The notes under the pieces: generated by a model
The model's database searches: none
Told to the model about the DNA's origin: nothing
Seen by the model: only the letters and a program-made list of their open reading frames with translations
Shown here: piece by piece, positions 1-9,129 of the stretch
Layout: each line of letters begins with the position of its first letter
How positions within the stretch are numbered: the first letter of the stretch is position 1
Position numbers and translations under genes: made by a program
DNA from: Deltaproteobacteria bacterium
GTDB taxonomy: Bacteria > Desulfobacterota > Syntrophia > Syntrophales > UBA8958
Assembly: GCA_029561465.1 (NCBI GenBank)
Contig: JAKQIZ010000011.1
Location: 1-32,976 of the forward strand
Direction: 5' to 3'
DNA length: 32,976 nucleotides

Positions 1-1455
1 GATGTGGAGGGAAGGGCCAAGCACTTTTACAGCATCTACGCCAAGATGAAGAACCAGCGGATCGATTTCGACGAGGTTTATGACCTTATCGCTTTCCGGA
101 TCATCCTGGACACCGACAAGGACAAGGAGTGCTACGAGGCCCTGAGCATCGTCCATGCCCTCTGGAAACCAGTTCCCGGCCGTTTCAAGGACCGTATCGC
201 CATGCCCAAGGCCAATGGCTACCGGTCGCTACATACGACGGTCATCGGTCCCTACGGGGAGCGCGTGGAGATTCAGATCCGGACCCGCCAGATGCACGAA
301 TGGGCGGAAGAGGGAATAGCGGCCCACTGGCGCTACAAGGAGCGTCGCGCGGATCTGGGTTCAGATGATCAACAGATCATGAAACTCCGGGAACTTCTGG
401 AGGTTCAACAGGAGGTGGAAAACCCCCGTGAATTCATGGCCAATCTCAAACTGGCCCTCTTTCCCGACGAGGTTTACGTCTTTACACCGGGTGGCGACGT
501 GAAGTCTTTCCCCAAAGGCGCCACACCCCTCGATTTCGCCTACAGCATCCATACCGATGTGGGCAATCAGTGCATCGGCGCCCGGGTGAACCGAAGCATT
601 GTGCCGTTGAAGTATGAACTGCAAAACGGTGACACCGTGGAGATCATCACCCAGGCGGGTCATCATCCCGGGAAGGACTGGCTGAAATGGGCGGTGACCT
701 CCCGGGCCCGGTCCAAAATTAAGAACTGGATCAAGACAGAAGAACGGAAGCGGAGTATTGAGATCGGCCGGGAGATCCTGGAGCGGGAATTCAAGAAGCA
801 GAACCTAAAATTATCGCAGTTCCTGAAATCCGACGATCTCAAGGGCATCTATGAGGAGCAGAGCATCTCCACGCCAGATGACTTGATGGCCCTCATCGGC
901 TACGGTCGCATTTCCGCCAAACACCTCGTCAACCGCTTTGTCCCGGAAGCGGCCGTCAAGACCGAAGAACCGGCCGCGGACAAGATCCGAAAGAAGGCGA
1001 AAAGCGTCGCCTCGCTGGGCATCTCCCTTACGGGGATCGAGGACGTCCTAGTGAAGTTCGCCCATTGTTGCGATCCCATCCCCGGCGACGAGATCGTGGG
1101 ATATATTTCCCGGGGGCGGGGGATTACGATTCATACCAGCCAATGCGCGAACCTTCAGGAACTGGACCCCGAACGTTTTGTTGAGGTGTCTTGGAATATA
1201 AAGGACAAACAGACCTATCCCGTGGATATCCTCGTCATCTGCCAGGACAAAAAGGGGGTGATCGCCGAGGTCAGTTCCGTTATCTCCGCCCTGGATATAA
1301 ACATCAGTCATGCCGAGGTGGAAACCACCCAGGATCTACGGGCGATCTGCAATTTCCGCATCGAAGTCCACGATCTCCAAGAATTCAACCGGGTGGCGGC
1401 GGCAGTCAAGAAGGTGAAGTGTGTGCTGTCCATAGAACGGACGAAGAAGTCATGA
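1..1455 (+). CDS. spoT: Bifunctional (p)ppGpp synthetase/hydrolase, Rel/SpoT family, 5'-truncated by the window
   Basis: Reading frame is open from base 1. Synthetase domain with RFKD (RXKD motif of bifunctional Rel/SpoT, not EXDD of RelA), PKANGYRSLHT and EIQIRT; then TGS (VYVFTPGGDVKSFPKGATPLDFAYSIHT) and a C-terminal ACT-like region. Confidence 0.95.
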   Translation, partial: DVEGRAKHFYSIYAKMKNQRIDFDEVYDLIAFRIILDTDKDKECYEALSIVHALWKPVPGRFKDRIAMPKANGYRSLHTTVIGPYGERVEIQIRTRQMHEWAEEGIAAHWRYKERRADLGSDDQQIMKLRELLEVQQEVENPREFMANLKLALFPDEVYVFTPGGDVKSFPKGATPLDFAYSIHTDVGNQCIGARVNRSIVPLKYELQNGDTVEIITQAGHHPGKDWLKWAVTSRARSKIKNWIKTEERKRSIEIGREILEREFKKQNLKLSQFLKSDDLKGIYEEQSISTPDDLMALIGYGRISAKHLVNRFVPEAAVKTEEPAADKIRKKAKSVASLGISLTGIEDVLVKFAHCCDPIPGDEIVGYISRGRGITIHTSQCANLQELDPERFVEVSWNIKDKQTYPVDILVICQDKKGVIAEVSSVISALDINISHAEVETTQDLRAICNFRIEVHDLQEFNRVAAAVKKVKCVLSIERTKKS

Positions 1456-1524
1456 GGGAGTCTTCCATGTTGACAGCCGGGGATAATATGAAGTATGTAC
1501 CGCCCACGCTTAAAGGTGGAACCC

Positions 1525-2220
1525 ATGTATAGATTCAGGATTGTCGCTGTGTTAACAATAATCTGCGCCGTCGTCCTCTACGGGATGCCGGGTTTGTCCC
1601 GATCGCAGCCGGGACGCGGCGACCGGGCGATTGTCATTGACGCCGGGCATGGCGGATCGGACTTGGGCGTCAGGATCGCGGACAAGACCTACGAGAAAGA
1701 TCTGAATCTGCGCCTCGCCCTGGCCCTGCAGAAGGAATTGGCCACGTCGGGCTATCGCCGGGTGTTGCTGACGAGATCCGCCGACAAGGATGTGTCGGTG
1801 AAAGAGCGAAGCGAATTGATCCGGAAAACGAATCCCGCCCTGGTGATCAGTCTTCATGCCAATGCCGGTTTCAGCGGTAAGGCCCGGGGATATGAACTGT
1901 ATTTTCCGGGTTTTAAAACCGGGAAAGAGGACCGCAACGATCCGGCGGCGATTATCGGTGATATGACCAAAAACAAGCATCTAAACGACAGCGTCCGGGT
2001 AGCCCAGCATATTCAGAAGCAGCTTGCGGAGATCTTTCCTAAGGAGAACCGGGGGCTTCGGGAGGCTCCCCTGCCGCTGCTGGAGGGGATAAATGTCCCG
2101 GCGGTTATCATCGAGATCGGGTTTATTACCAACAAGGAGAACCGTAAAAAGCTTGACGATGAAAAAAGCCGCCAGGGCATTGCCCAGGCCATCGCCCGGG
2201 GGATTCGGGAAGGCATTTAA
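1525..2220 (+). CDS. N-acetylmuramoyl-L-alanine amidase (Amidase_3), secreted
   Basis: IVIDAGHGGSDLG, VISLHANAG and VIIEIGFITNKEN motifs. Start chosen at internal ATG 1525 because it gives a signal peptide and has an upstream GGTGG; the tracked ORF begins at 1495. Confidence 0.9.
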   Translation: MYRFRIVAVLTIICAVVLYGMPGLSRSQPGRGDRAIVIDAGHGGSDLGVRIADKTYEKDLNLRLALALQKELATSGYRRVLLTRSADKDVSVKERSELIRKTNPALVISLHANAGFSGKARGYELYFPGFKTGKEDRNDPAAIIGDMTKNKHLNDSVRVAQHIQKQLAEIFPKENRGLREAPLPLLEGINVPAVIIEIGFITNKENRKKLDDEKSRQGIAQAIARGIREGI

Positions 2221-2841
2221 ATGGCGGCCCCATATCATTTGGTCATCGCCTCTAAGAATCGGGGCAAGGTCGAGGAGCTCAGGGCGATGCTCGCCGATCT
2301 GCCCCTGGATATCCTTTCCCTGAGTGATTATCCGGAGGCACCGGCGGTTTTTGAAGATGGCGACAGTTTCCTGGCCAATGCTTTGAAAAAGGCCCGCAGC
2401 CTGGCTGCCTATACCGGCAAGACGGTCCTGGCTGACGACTCGGGCCTGGAGGTGGACCGGCTAAACGGCGCCCCAGGGATATATTCGTCGCGGTACGCCG
2501 GGGAGGACGCGACGGATGACGAAAACAACCGGAAACTCCTAGCCGAGATGCAGGGGGTTCCCGGGGACGAACGGGGTGCCGCTTTTTGCTGTGTTCTGGT
2601 CCTTTACCGGCCGGATGGTACTTACGAGAAATTTACCGGCCGCTGGCCTGGGCAAATCGGGGAGACATTGCGGGGCCGCCGCGGTTTCGGCTACGATCCG
2701 ATCTTTTATGTGCCCGCTTTGGGAAAGACGGTGGCGGAACTGACACCGGAAGAAAAAAACCTTGCCAGCCACCGGTCGCAAGCCGTCCTGGCCTTGAAAA
2801 AATATTTACAGGACCATGTCTTTCCCGAATTACGTCGTTGA
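2221..2841 (+). CDS. rdgB: XTP/dITP diphosphatase (RdgB/HAM1 family)
   Basis: LVIASKNRGKVEELRAML, ADDSGLEVDRLNGAPGIYSSRYAG and GFGYDPIFYVP motifs. Starts directly after the amidase stop codon. Confidence 0.95.
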   Translation: MAAPYHLVIASKNRGKVEELRAMLADLPLDILSLSDYPEAPAVFEDGDSFLANALKKARSLAAYTGKTVLADDSGLEVDRLNGAPGIYSSRYAGEDATDDENNRKLLAEMQGVPGDERGAAFCCVLVLYRPDGTYEKFTGRWPGQIGETLRGRRGFGYDPIFYVPALGKTVAELTPEEKNLASHRSQAVLALKKYLQDHVFPELRR

Positions 2842-2877
2842 GTGGGAGGCATCGGGACTCGCCATTACATGGATGTG

Positions 2878-2954
2878 CGGGGCGTAGCGCAGCCTGGTAG
2901 CGCGCCTGCTTTGGGAGCAGGATGTCGGGGGTTCAAATCCCTCCGCCCCGACCA
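2878..2954 (+). tRNA. tRNA-Pro (anticodon TGG), CCA encoded
   Basis: Acceptor CGGGGCG/CGCCCCG + A-CCA; anticodon stem cctgc/gcagg with loop ttTGGga; GTTCAAATC T-loop. Confidence 0.95.
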
Positions 2955-3000
2955 ATGATAATGCCGTCACGGCGCAGCTAATAAAACAAGGAGCGAATTC

Positions 3001-3792
3001 ATGAGTGAAATAAAAGAAGGAACCATCAGCCGGGAAAAGAAGGGCCATATTTTTTTGATCGGCGTCCATCGAGCCACAAAGATGAATGCTTTTACCTGGG
3101 ATATGCTGGTGGATTTATCCCGGGCGTTTGGGCAATACGAGGAGGATCGGGAGATGCGATGCGCCGTCATGTACGCTGAAGGTGACCATTTCACGGCGGG
3201 TCTCGATCTGGGCGATGTGGCGCCCCATGTAGCCAAGGGGGAACCCTTCATCCCCGAAGGAGCCGTCGATCCGTGGGCGGTCCATGGACGCATGCTCTCC
3301 AAGCCGCTGGTGATCGCCGTGCAGGGACGATGCTATACCCTGGGGACGGAACTCTCTATGGCGGCCGATATCGTCGTCGCCGCCGCCGATACCCGTTTCG
3401 CCCAACTTGAGGTGAAGCGGGGCATTTTCCCCTTCGGGGGAGGGACGATCCGACTGGCCAAGACGGCCGGCTGGGGCAATGCCATGCGCTACCTACTCAC
3501 GGGCGACGAGTTCAACGTCCAGGATGCCCACCGCTTCGGTCTGGTGCAGGAGGTCGTCCCCCCGGGACAGCAGTTAGAAAAGGCATTGGAGATCGCGGAA
3601 AAGATCGCCGCCCAGGCGCCTCTGGCGGTCCAGGCCACCCTCGCTTTGGCCAAGACGGCAACCTACGAGGGATTTGCGGCAGGCGTCCGGGAGATCATGC
3701 CGAAGCTCCTGAAGATCATGAAGACGGAGGACGCGGCTGAAGGGGTCATGTCCCTGATCGAGCGCCGTCCGGCCAATTTCAAGGGCCGATAG
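3001..3792 (+). CDS. Crotonase / enoyl-CoA hydratase-isomerase family protein
   Basis: Crotonase fold signatures (FTAGLDLGDV, SKPLVIAVQGRCYTLGTELSMAADIVVAAADTRFAQLEVKRGIFP). AAGGAG SD upstream. Confidence 0.9.
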   Translation: MSEIKEGTISREKKGHIFLIGVHRATKMNAFTWDMLVDLSRAFGQYEEDREMRCAVMYAEGDHFTAGLDLGDVAPHVAKGEPFIPEGAVDPWAVHGRMLSKPLVIAVQGRCYTLGTELSMAADIVVAAADTRFAQLEVKRGIFPFGGGTIRLAKTAGWGNAMRYLLTGDEFNVQDAHRFGLVQEVVPPGQQLEKALEIAEKIAAQAPLAVQATLALAKTATYEGFAAGVREIMPKLLKIMKTEDAAEGVMSLIERRPANFKGR

Positions 3793-3809
3793 CGACGGCG
3801 ACGGGGCCA

Positions 3810-5156
3810 TCAGCCGGGGAGAACCTCGATCCCCTGCTGGGTCATCCAAGCGGAAAGATCGTCAAGTGAGCGGCGGGCGTATTCACGCCCCCGCTCACTT
3901 TTTTTTATCCTCAGAGACAGGGGTCGCAGCAGACCGTGGTTGATGTTCATCGGCTGAAACTCTTTTTTCCCCGCTGTGGTGATATGTCGGATCAGGCTCC
4001 CCAGGGCCGTCGTATCCGGAGGCGGCGACAGTTCGACCCCCGTCAACATTCGCGCGAGGCTGAGGCCGGCGTAAAGACCCATGGCCGCCGACTCGATGTA
4101 TCCCTCGACCCCCGTCAACTGCCCGGCGAAAAGGAGATGGGGGTAGGAGATGAGCTGCAGACGGTTGTTGATCAAACCCGGGGAACGGAGGAAGGTGTTG
4201 CGGTGGATGCTGCCATACCGGGCAAATTCCGCCTGGGAGAGGCCGGGGATCATCCGAAAGATCCGCTCCTGTTCGGGCCGGGTGAGTTTGGTCTGGAAGC
4301 CCACCATGTTGAGCAGGGTGCCGCTTGCGTTTTCCCGCCGCAACTGCACCACGGCCCAGGGTTGTCTGCCGGTCCGGGGATCCGTGAGCCCCACGGGTTT
4401 CATGGGTCCGAAAAGCAAGGTCCGGGGACCCCGCTGCGCAAGGATCTCTACGGGGAGACAACCTTCGAAATAACGAGGACTTTCGAAGCTGCGTAGGGGG
4501 AACTTTTCGGCGGCAAGGATCTCCTCCCGGAAGGCATGGTAGGTCTCCTCACTTAGGGGGCAGTTCAGGTAGTCGCCGGCTCCTTCCTCGCTGGAAGGAT
4601 CATAGCGGGAGGCCCAGAAACTCCTGGTCGGATCGACGGAATCGGCGGCGACGATCGGGGCGACGGCGTCATAGAAATACAGGCATTCCCGACCCGTAAG
4701 GCGTTGGATCGCCGCGGTCAAGGCATCGGAGGTGAGCGGACCGGTGGCGACAATGGTGGGGGCGGCGGTGGGTAGTTCTGCAATCTCCCGGCGGACGAGC
4801 TGAAATCGTTCCCCCCAGGCCAATAGATGCTCCTGTATGTGGGAGGAGAAAAGCTGCCGGTCCACGGCAAGAGACTTCCCGGCAGGCAGGGACGTCCGGT
4901 CAGCGGCAGCCATTAACAGCGAACCCAGACGCCGCATCTCCTCCTTGAGAAGTCCGGCGGCGCTGGCCGGATCTCCCGACCGCAGGGAATTGCTGCACAC
5001 CAGCTCGGCCAGGCCGGGGGAGGAATGAGCTGGAGAATATCGCTCCGGCTTCATTTCCCAGAGGGTAACGCGACAGCCACGGCAGAGCAACTGCCAAGCC
5101 GCTTCGCATCCCGCCAGGCCACCGCCGATTACCATCGCCTGTCCGTTATGGTTCAT
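3810..5156 (-). CDS. trmFO: Methylenetetrahydrofolate--tRNA-(uracil-5-)-methyltransferase TrmFO
   Basis: VIGGGLAGCEAAWQ FAD-binding N-terminus, CSNSLRS, and the FQPMNINHGLLRPL C-terminal signature. Tracked ORF begins at 5171; MNHNG start at 5156 preferred. Overlaps the end of topA. Confidence 0.95.
   Translation of the reverse strand: MNHNGQAMVIGGGLAGCEAAWQLLCRGCRVTLWEMKPERYSPAHSSPGLAELVCSNSLRSGDPASAAGLLKEEMRRLGSLLMAAADRTSLPAGKSLAVDRQLFSSHIQEHLLAWGERFQLVRREIAELPTAAPTIVATGPLTSDALTAAIQRLTGRECLYFYDAVAPIVAADSVDPTRSFWASRYDPSSEEGAGDYLNCPLSEETYHAFREEILAAEKFPLRSFESPRYFEGCLPVEILAQRGPRTLLFGPMKPVGLTDPRTGRQPWAVVQLRRENASGTLLNMVGFQTKLTRPEQERIFRMIPGLSQAEFARYGSIHRNTFLRSPGLINNRLQLISYPHLLFAGQLTGVEGYIESAAMGLYAGLSLARMLTGVELSPPPDTTALGSLIRHITTAGKKEFQPMNINHGLLRPLSLRIKKSERGREYARRSLDDLSAWMTQQGIEVLPG
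3864..3906 (+). terminator. Rho-independent terminator reading on + strand, after the crotonase gene
   Basis: AAGTGAGCGG-c-GGGCGT attc ACGCCC-CCGCTCACTT, 16 bp with a one-base bulge, followed by an 8-T run. Confidence 0.85.
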
Positions 5157-7563
5157 GGCCGACCTGATCACTCCTGTATTTGCATTCTTTACGATGGCAT
5201 TGTATATAGGTACCAGTCTTTGTATGCTTTTCTACCAGGAAGGGGGCTTTGCACAACGGACAGGCCTCAGGGAGGGGCCGATTCCAGGAAACGAATTTAC
5301 AATCAGGATAGCGGGTGCAGCCGTAAAAGATTTTTCCCGTTTTCGATCGCCGTTCCGAAAGGAATCCGTTACAGCCCGGCTCCGGGCAATGGATGTCCAA
5401 GGGTATGGGATGGATGACTTTGCAGGCGGGATAACCAGTGCAGCCAAGGAATTTTCCATACCGCCCAGATTTTATGGCCAGCGGTTTTCCGCATTGCTCA
5501 CAGATCTTGTCGGTGAGGACCTCCTCTTTCGGTGAAGCGGGTTCACTGCCCGCCGCGGTGATTTTTACCGTCGTCTTGCATTCGGGATAGCCGGAGCAGG
5601 CCATGAACTTGCCGAATCTTCCCTGCTTCAGCACCATGGGCCGACCGCATTTTTCGCATGTAAGTTCCGGGACACCTTCGCCATTTTTTTCCGCCGAACC
5701 GTTTCCCGCTTCGGGGAGATTCATGGTGTTTTTGCAATCCGGGTAGTTCGTGCAGGCGATGAAACGACCGTTCCTCCCCCATTTGATTGACATGGGGCTC
5801 CCGCATTTTTCGCAGACCATGTCCGTGGGGATGCCCTTGCCTTTGAGACTCTTCATCTTTCCCGCCGCCGCCTGTAGCTCCCGGGCAAACTCGGCGTAAA
5901 AATCCTTCAGTGTTTCGATACGGTCGTTTTTGCCCTCCTCGATGCGGTCGAGCCGGTCTTCCAGGGAGGCGGTAAAAGATACATCGAGGATCTTCGGGAA
6001 GTTTTCCACCAACAGTTCGGTAACCAGCATCCCCAGGTCGGTGGGATGGAATCTCCCTTTCTCCATGCGGACATACTCCCGGTCCTGGATGGTAGCGAGG
6101 ATCGCGGCGTAAGTGCTGGGCCTGCCGATCCCCTTTTCTTCCAATTCCCGGACGAGGGTGGCTTCGGAAAACCGGGGCGGGGGCTGGGTGAATTTCTGTT
6201 CCGGGGTGAGGGCCGTTAGTTTCAGGACTTCGCCGGCGGCAACTTCGGGAAGGAGTCTGCCCATTTCTTCCTCTCCTTCGCCGCCGTTATCGTCTTTACC
6301 TTCTCGATAAACCTCGGAAAAACCGGAAAATCTCAAGATGGAGCCCTGGACGCGGAGTTCATAGACCCCCGCCGTGATGTCGATAACAGTTTGATCGTAA
6401 CGGGCCGGGGACATCTGGCTGGCGACAAAACGGTTCCAGATGAGGAGATAGAGCTTGTACTGATCCGGGGTCATGTGTGCCTTGATTTCACCTGGCCGGT
6501 ATCGCAACGAAGAAGGACGGATCGCCTCGTGGGCGTCCTGGGCCGAGGCGCTGTTCTTGAAGTGCCTTGGTTTTGGCGGCAGGAAGTCCGGATCATAAGA
6601 AGTCCGGATGTAATTTCTCACCTCCTGCATGGCCTCCTCGGAGATACGCACCGAATCGGTGCGCATATAGGTGATGAGGCCAATCGAACCTTCCGGACCA
6701 AGTTCGACCCCTTCATAGAGCTGCTGGGCCACGCTCATGGTCTTCTTCGCGGAGAAGCGAAGCCACCGGGAAGCCTCCTGCTGGAGCTTGCTGGTTGTGA
6801 ACGGGGGCAGGGGATTTCGCTTGAGTTCTTTCTTCTCCACCCCGGCGACCGTGAAATCCTGTTCCCCCAGTTCCCGCAAAACCCGGTTTGCCTCTTCACT
6901 GCCGCCGATCCTGGCCTTCTTGCCGGAGATCTTGACGAGCCGGGCGTCAAACGGTGGCGGCATATGGGCGGCCAGGGACGCCGTGATGTTCCAGTACTCT
7001 TCGGAGACAAAGGAGCCGATTTCCTTCTCCCGATCACAGATCAGGCGCACCGCCACCGATTGCACCCGTCCCGCGCTGAGGCCCCTTTTGACCTTGTCCC
7101 AGAGAAGCGGGCTGATCTTGTAGCCCACGAGGCGATCGAGGATCCGGCGGGTTTGCTGGGCCTCGAATTTCGAGCGGTCGAGGGCGAGGGGGTTGGCGAT
7201 GGCGTCCAGAACAGTCTTCTTGGTCAGATCGTTAAAGAGGGCGCGGTGAAGCTGCCTTTTTTTACCACCGATTTCTTCGGCTACATGCCAGGCGATCGCC
7301 TCTCCTTCCCGATCCGGGTCGGGGGCGAGAAAGATTCGCTCTGCTTTTTGCGCAGCCTTTTTGATCTCGGCAATGACCTTTTTCTTGCTTTCTATTACAC
7401 TGTAGCTTGGGGTAAAGTCGCGTTCCAGATCTATCCCCAGGGAACTCTTGGGCAGATCTTTGACGTGTCCCAGCGTTGCCCGCACATCAAAATCCGGGCC
7501 AAGAAATTTCTTGATGGTCTTCACCTTGGTTGGCGATTCCACTATAACTAATGAAGAAGACAT
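5146..7563 (-). CDS. topA: DNA topoisomerase I with extended C-terminal zinc-ribbon array
   Basis: LVIVESPTKVKTIKKFLG, PDREGEAIAWH, SAGRVQSVAVRLI, GLITYMRTDS; multiple 4-Cys Topo_C zinc ribbons at the C-terminus. Confidence 0.97.
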   Translation of the reverse strand: MSSSLVIVESPTKVKTIKKFLGPDFDVRATLGHVKDLPKSSLGIDLERDFTPSYSVIESKKKVIAEIKKAAQKAERIFLAPDPDREGEAIAWHVAEEIGGKKRQLHRALFNDLTKKTVLDAIANPLALDRSKFEAQQTRRILDRLVGYKISPLLWDKVKRGLSAGRVQSVAVRLICDREKEIGSFVSEEYWNITASLAAHMPPPFDARLVKISGKKARIGGSEEANRVLRELGEQDFTVAGVEKKELKRNPLPPFTTSKLQQEASRWLRFSAKKTMSVAQQLYEGVELGPEGSIGLITYMRTDSVRISEEAMQEVRNYIRTSYDPDFLPPKPRHFKNSASAQDAHEAIRPSSLRYRPGEIKAHMTPDQYKLYLLIWNRFVASQMSPARYDQTVIDITAGVYELRVQGSILRFSGFSEVYREGKDDNGGEGEEEMGRLLPEVAAGEVLKLTALTPEQKFTQPPPRFSEATLVRELEEKGIGRPSTYAAILATIQDREYVRMEKGRFHPTDLGMLVTELLVENFPKILDVSFTASLEDRLDRIEEGKNDRIETLKDFYAEFARELQAAAGKMKSLKGKGIPTDMVCEKCGSPMSIKWGRNGRFIACTNYPDCKNTMNLPEAGNGSAEKNGEGVPELTCEKCGRPMVLKQGRFGKFMACSGYPECKTTVKITAAGSEPASPKEEVLTDKICEQCGKPLAIKSGRYGKFLGCTGYPACKVIHPIPLDIHCPEPGCNGFLSERRSKTGKIFYGCTRYPDCKFVSWNRPLPEACPLCKAPFLVEKHTKTGTYIQCHRKECKYRSDQVGHEP

Positions 7564-7567
7564 GTGT

Positions 7568-8719
7568 TTACTCCTGAAGAATATACTTGTTTCCCGGCGT
7601 CTGCCGGATCAATCCCCGCAATTCGAGCTGCAGCAGGGCTGGCAGAACTTCCGATGCGGCAAGACCCGTGGCGGCGATGAGATCATCGACGGTGCGGGGG
7701 TGGGAGGAGAGATGTTTGATAAGAAGTCCTTCCTTGCCGCTCACCGCGGGCCTTGGCCGCGGTGAGCAATCTGGGGTCACAACGACGGCGGCCGGTGGCA
7801 GTGGTTCTACCTCCTCCTGCAGGTCCTCCGAAAAAGATGTCTGTGGTTTGATTTCATCAAGGATATCATTGACGTTTTCGACGAGCTTCGCCCCCTCCTT
7901 GATGAGGCGATTCGTCCCACGGGAACCGGCCGCGTCGATACCCCCGGGAACGGCGAGCACCTCGCGTCCCTGTTCCAGGGCGATCCGGGCGGTGATCAGG
8001 GAACCGCTCTTTTCCGTGGCCTCGACCACCACCACCCCCAGGGACATGCCGCTGATGATACGGTTCCGGGCGGGAAAGTTCGGGGCATTGGGGGGAGTTC
8101 CCAGGGGGAACTCCGATACTACGGCGCCGCTCCGGGCGATCTCTCGGGCCAGCCCCTCGTTTTCCGGGGGATAGATCACGTCGATTCCCGAGCCCAAAAC
8201 GGCAATGGTTCTGCCCTGCACCGACAGGGCGCCCCGATGGGCGGCCGTGTCGATCCCCCGTGCCATGCCGCTCACCACGGTGACGCCGTGCAGGGACAGC
8301 TCGCGGCTGAGACGTTCAGTGGTGAATTTGCCGTAGGCGCTGGCCGTGCGCGAACCGACCATGGCAATGTTTATATCGTTGGGCCGAAGCTCTCCCTGCA
8401 CGTAGAGGAGAAAGGGAGAGTCGTAGATGTAGAGGAGCCGTCTCGGAAAGCGGGGATCCTGGCAGGTCATGATGGTTGCCGGCAATTCCGCCGCCCGGTC
8501 CAACTCTGCGTCAACTCTTTCCCAGAGAATGAAATCATTGATGTTTCTTGCTGTTTTGGCGCCGATGCCAGGTACGGCCGCCAGCATGTTCAACGGCGCC
8601 CGGAAGATCCGTTCGGGGGCGCCGAAACTCTGGAGGAGATTCCGCACGCCGATGTTGCCTAATCCTTCCACGTACCGGAGGGCTATCCAGTATTTCATGT
8701 TTTCACGTTGTTGCGTCAC
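7568..8719 (-). CDS. dprA: DNA processing protein DprA/Smf
   Basis: AMVGSRTASAYGK, VVSGMARGIDTAAHRGAL, FPARNRIISGMS, plus a C-terminal winged-helix-like region. Confidence 0.95.
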   Translation of the reverse strand: MTQQRENMKYWIALRYVEGLGNIGVRNLLQSFGAPERIFRAPLNMLAAVPGIGAKTARNINDFILWERVDAELDRAAELPATIMTCQDPRFPRRLLYIYDSPFLLYVQGELRPNDINIAMVGSRTASAYGKFTTERLSRELSLHGVTVVSGMARGIDTAAHRGALSVQGRTIAVLGSGIDVIYPPENEGLAREIARSGAVVSEFPLGTPPNAPNFPARNRIISGMSLGVVVVEATEKSGSLITARIALEQGREVLAVPGGIDAAGSRGTNRLIKEGAKLVENVNDILDEIKPQTSFSEDLQEEVEPLPPAAVVVTPDCSPRPRPAVSGKEGLLIKHLSSHPRTVDDLIAATGLAASEVLPALLQLELRGLIRQTPGNKYILQE

Positions 8720-9129
8720 ATTCCAATCCTGCCGCTTCGGCGTTAATGAAGGTTGAACATACCGGAATAAAATGAAGTCGTCTCATCGGGTCAATCAGGA
8801 GGGCATAGCCGGCCGGAACATTGTTGCCGAAGAAACCGCCGCACGATATATCTCATCTCCAAACGCTGTCAAGGTATTTCATTAGAGTCGATAATATGGA
8901 TTTTTTTCAATCATATAAACGCCGCCGGGAAATATCTGTTGTCAATGAGGGGCATTTCCGATAAAGGAGCGCCGGAGGCGACTCCGGGGTGAGGAAAAAC
9001 CTTAAGCCGGAAATGTTTCTTTTTTCACTTCCCGCGGCTGCCCGGACCGAAGGTGTCGGGAGACTCCGGAAACTGGAGCGTATGGGGCGCCGAAAATCCT
9101 TGAGGAGGTTTGTCATTCAACCCTTACCG

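Noticed and set aside
6391-7551. 386-aa + strand ORF antisense to topA
   Set aside because: Lies entirely within well-conserved topA on the opposite strand; composition looks like mirror-frame translation of GC-rich coding DNA, with no recognisable domain.
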